Source: Rikenellaceae bacterium
GTDB taxonomy: Bacteria; Bacteroidota; Bacteroidia; Bacteroidales; Rikenellaceae
DNA: 8,514 nucleotides
Direction of reading: 5' to 3'
Assembly (NCBI GenBank): GCA_031286025.1
Contig: JAITVB010000033.1
Coordinates: 1 to 8,514 of the forward strand
Shown: piece by piece, positions 7,236-8,514 of the stretch
How positions within the stretch are numbered: the first letter of the stretch is position 1
Layout: each line of letters begins with the position of its first letter
Position numbers and translations under genes: made by a program
Notes under the pieces: generated by a model
What the model was told of the DNA's origin: nothing
What the model saw: only the letters and a program-made list of their open reading frames with translations
Database searches by the model: none

Positions 7236-7268
7236 GGGAATCCCCTTCAGTGCGCGAATCAAAATAAA

Positions 7269-7294
7269 GTGCGGCGGGCCAAAGCCCGCCGCAC
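7269..7294 (-). terminator. Intrinsic terminator for the DUF3078 gene
   Basis: A perfect 11-bp GC-rich stem is formed by GTGCGGCGGGC and GCCCGCCGCAC around a 4-nt loop. On the minus strand it is followed directly by TTTATTTTG, the T-rich tail of an intrinsic terminator, and it lies 26 nt after the DUF3078 stop. On the plus strand no T-run follows, so it is a poorer terminator for mutS, though it may still slow transcription there. Right after the mutS stop there is only a weak GGGG/CCCC stem (7235-7245). Confidence 0.8.
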
Positions 7295-7320
7295 CTGCGT
7301 CATCTTAGAGCAATCCCGTA

Positions 7321-8211
7321 CTAAAACCGGTAAGCCACCCCTAATCCGAGCAACTCCTTGAACTGTATCCGTGGTCCTTTTTCCATCCCGTCGCCGTCGA
7401 TAAAATGCTCTTTGTCATAATAGCGCAGGGTCGTGCTCAGCGTAGCGGTCAACGCCTTGTTGATCTTGAACGAAAACAACATCTCCCAATTGACGTCGAC
7501 GTTACCGAGGCCACGGTTGTAAGGGGTAAAGAGGTCGAGCGCCGAAATCAGGTCGACGTTGGTCATGATGGTCTGCTTGAGTGTGGCTTTGGCCATCGCC
7601 CCGGCGTCGAGTCGGAACCGGTCGCCGGGCGTGATGCCGAAAGCCCCGGCACGCGAAAGCGAGTCGTCGCGCACGAACAGTCCGTGGGCCGTGGCGGGCG
7701 ACATAAAGAGGCTGAACCGGTCGTTGGGCTTATAGTCGATCCCGAACGCCACGTTGGCGTAGGCCGGGGCCATAAAGGTCGAAATATACCGGTCGGTGTT
7801 CGGATATTTATATCCCTTGGCAAATTGCGAATTGAAATCGCCCAACAGCGAGTAGTACCACTTTTTGTTGATCTGGTAGCCCAGTTTCGACGTGAAGGCT
7901 ATCTTGTCGGCATTTTTCCGCCAATCGTACTCTTCGGCATAGGTTTCGCCGAATTCGAGCACCAAGGTGTTGTCCCACGCCCATTTATCCCTGGCGTAAT
8001 TCAGCGAGCCGTTGAGGTAAACGTTGAGGGCCATCGAATTTTCACCTCCGGCCGACCAGTTGACCAGGGCGGCCTGCGAGAAATTGAGGCCGGTGATTCC
8101 GGTCAGTTTCCAGTATGAGGTGTCTTTGGCCGTTTGAGCGTCGGGGGTTTGCGCCCCGGCACGGATGCCTGCCACGAGGAGCAGGGCGATCAACAGGATT
8201 CGTCTGTTCAT
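7321..8211 (-). CDS. DUF3078 family protein, predicted outer-membrane beta-barrel
   Basis: A 296-residue protein that I assign to the Bacteroidetes-typical DUF3078 family. It begins MNRRILLIALLLVAGIRAGA, a signal peptide with probable cleavage near residues 20-21. The family-like motif LNFSQAALVNWSAGGENS spans 42-59. The rest alternates aromatic and polar residues in strand-like blocks, such as YLNGSLNYARDKWAWDNTL and WEMLFSFKINKALTATL. It ends GLGVAYRF with a C-terminal Phe, as many outer-membrane barrels do. The function of the family is unknown to me. The frame stays open upstream to 8448, but that stretch crosses the divergent promoter region and lacks a signal peptide. An ATG eight codons upstream (8235) would put charged residues before the signal. 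Expression is probably monocistronic, ending at the terminator just downstream. Confidence 0.88.
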   Translation of the reverse strand: MNRRILLIALLLVAGIRAGAQTPDAQTAKDTSYWKLTGITGLNFSQAALVNWSAGGENSMALNVYLNGSLNYARDKWAWDNTLVLEFGETYAEEYDWRKNADKIAFTSKLGYQINKKWYYSLLGDFNSQFAKGYKYPNTDRYISTFMAPAYANVAFGIDYKPNDRFSLFMSPATAHGLFVRDDSLSRAGAFGITPGDRFRLDAGAMAKATLKQTIMTNVDLISALDLFTPYNRGLGNVDVNWEMLFSFKINKALTATLSTTLRYYDKEHFIDGDGMEKGPRIQFKELLGLGVAYRF

Positions 8212-8253
8212 GGTTCGGGTTTTAAAAATATGCATCGGTGCGGCAATTTCGCG

Positions 8254-8261
8254 CAAAGCTA
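8254..8261 (-). promoter_or_regulatory. Candidate -7 box for the DUF3078 gene
   Basis: The minus strand reads TAGCTTTG here, an exact TAnnTTTG match, 42 nt before the chosen ATG. It implies a leader of about 35 nt. No convincing TTTG is found 19-21 nt upstream; only a T-run lies nearby. Confidence 0.45.
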
Positions 8262-8314
8262 CGAAATCCGATAAATTAAAAGCGGTTTCCTTGAAAAATA
8301 CCTGCCGATCTGAT

Positions 8315-8333
8315 AAAAATCCATTGGATTTTT
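8315..8333. promoter_or_regulatory. 19-bp operator-like palindrome between DUF3078 and radical SAM genes
   Basis: Arms AAAAATCCA and TGGATTTTT are perfect reverse complements around one T. It is 33 nt upstream of the radical SAM ATG and directly abuts TTTTTGTATTTTGG, a poor match to a -7 region. Both the symmetry and the position suit a repressor or activator site, but no regulator is visible here. Confidence 0.45.
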
Positions 8334-8366
8334 GTATTTTGGCAGTCTCGCAGGCAGGGAGCGGAA

Positions 8367-8514
8367 ATGAACGAAAAAGTCCTCGAAAAACTGATGACGT
8401 TGGCCGAATCGGCCAAGTACGACGTATCGTGCGCCTCAAGCGGTACAACGCGCAAAAATGTGTCCGGCACCCCGGGCAGTACCTCGGGATGGGGCATTTG
8501 CCACAGTTTTACGG
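8367..8514 (+). CDS. N-terminus of putative DNA modification/repair radical SAM protein (partial)
   Basis: The first 49 codons run off the window end. The residues include KLMTLAESAKYDVSCASSG (9-27), then TRKNVSG and GICHSFT (43-49). This closely resembles the start of the radical SAM family annotated as putative DNA modification/repair protein (TIGR03916, often encoded beside a uracil-DNA-glycosylase-like protein, TIGR03915). In that family the next residues are DGRCISLLK and then the cluster-binding cysteines, which lie beyond this window, so the radical SAM motif itself is not seen. The start ATG is preceded by GGGAGCGGAA, a fairly purine-rich leader. It diverges from the DUF3078 gene across 155 bp. 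Its biochemical role is uncharacterised as far as I know. Confidence 0.8.
   Translation, partial: MNEKVLEKLMTLAESAKYDVSCASSGTTRKNVSGTPGSTSGWGICHSFT

Noticed and set aside
7235..7245. GGGG-AAT-CCCC as a mutS terminator
   Set aside because: The stem has only four pairs with a three-base loop, and only two Ts follow. This is too weak to call.
6195..7262. 355-codon open frame on the minus strand
   Set aside because: It is antisense to the MutS ATPase region. Its Asp/Gly/Phe/Val-rich composition is the mirror of MutS codons, with no domain recognised.
8212..8448. Upstream extension of the DUF3078 frame
   Set aside because: It crosses the divergent promoter region and overlaps the radical SAM start, and it would bury the signal peptide 79 residues inside the protein.
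1..8514. CRISPR array, tRNA/rRNA, insertion sequence or phage genes
   Set aside because: No regularly spaced repeats, tRNA-like cloverleaf, transposase or terminal inverted repeats were found on reading both strands. The only direct duplication noted is the 12-mer at 4278 and 4351.

Overview
The window looks like a chromosomal stretch from a Bacteroidota bacterium, probably Bacteroidales-like. The reasons are: a HisB that fuses histidinol-phosphatase to imidazoleglycerol-phosphate dehydratase in the Bacteroidetes style; a MutS with Bacteroidetes-type motifs; a DUF3078 outer-membrane protein; almost no Shine-Dalgarno sequences; and several TAnnTTTG boxes, the -7 element of the Bacteroidetes primary sigma factor. 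The DNA is moderately GC-rich. No tRNA, rRNA, CRISPR array, transposase or attachment site was seen.

Layout. (1) Positions 1-4192, minus strand: a tightly packed histidine operon in the order hisC-hisB-hisH-hisA-hisF. The genes are 3-10 nt apart or overlap by ATGA. HisC makes histidinol phosphate; HisB carries the dehydratase and phosphatase steps; HisH and HisF form IGP synthase; HisA is the preceding isomerase. hisG, hisD and hisIE are absent. (2) Positions 4193-4526: a divergent intergenic region with candidate promoters for hisC and mutS and two stem-loops in the presumed mutS leader. (3) Positions 4527-7235, plus strand: complete mutS with a GTG start. (4) Positions 7236-7320: a convergent intergenic region whose GC-rich hairpin reads as an intrinsic terminator for the minus strand. 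(5) Positions 7321-8211, minus strand: a DUF3078 protein with a signal peptide and a predicted outer-membrane barrel. (6) Positions 8212-8366: a second divergent intergenic region with a 19-bp operator-like palindrome. (7) From 8367 to the window end, plus strand: the first 49 codons of a radical SAM protein of the putative DNA modification/repair family (TIGR03916-like), cut off by the window edge.

The most striking observation is at the left end. hisF is intact up to about residue 181, just past the catalytic DxDGTKNG motif, and then stops resembling HisF. From about position 165 down to 1, the same strand in another frame encodes an internal piece of hybrid-cluster protein (Hcp, hydroxylamine reductase). 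This is a hisF::hcp junction, produced either by a genuine deletion or recombination or by an assembly chimera. It removes the last quarter of the HisF barrel and everything that would normally follow it. The rest of the window is ordinary housekeeping content. I see no convincing novel multi-gene system; the secondary points of interest are the radical SAM gene, the structured mutS leader and the two promoter palindromes.
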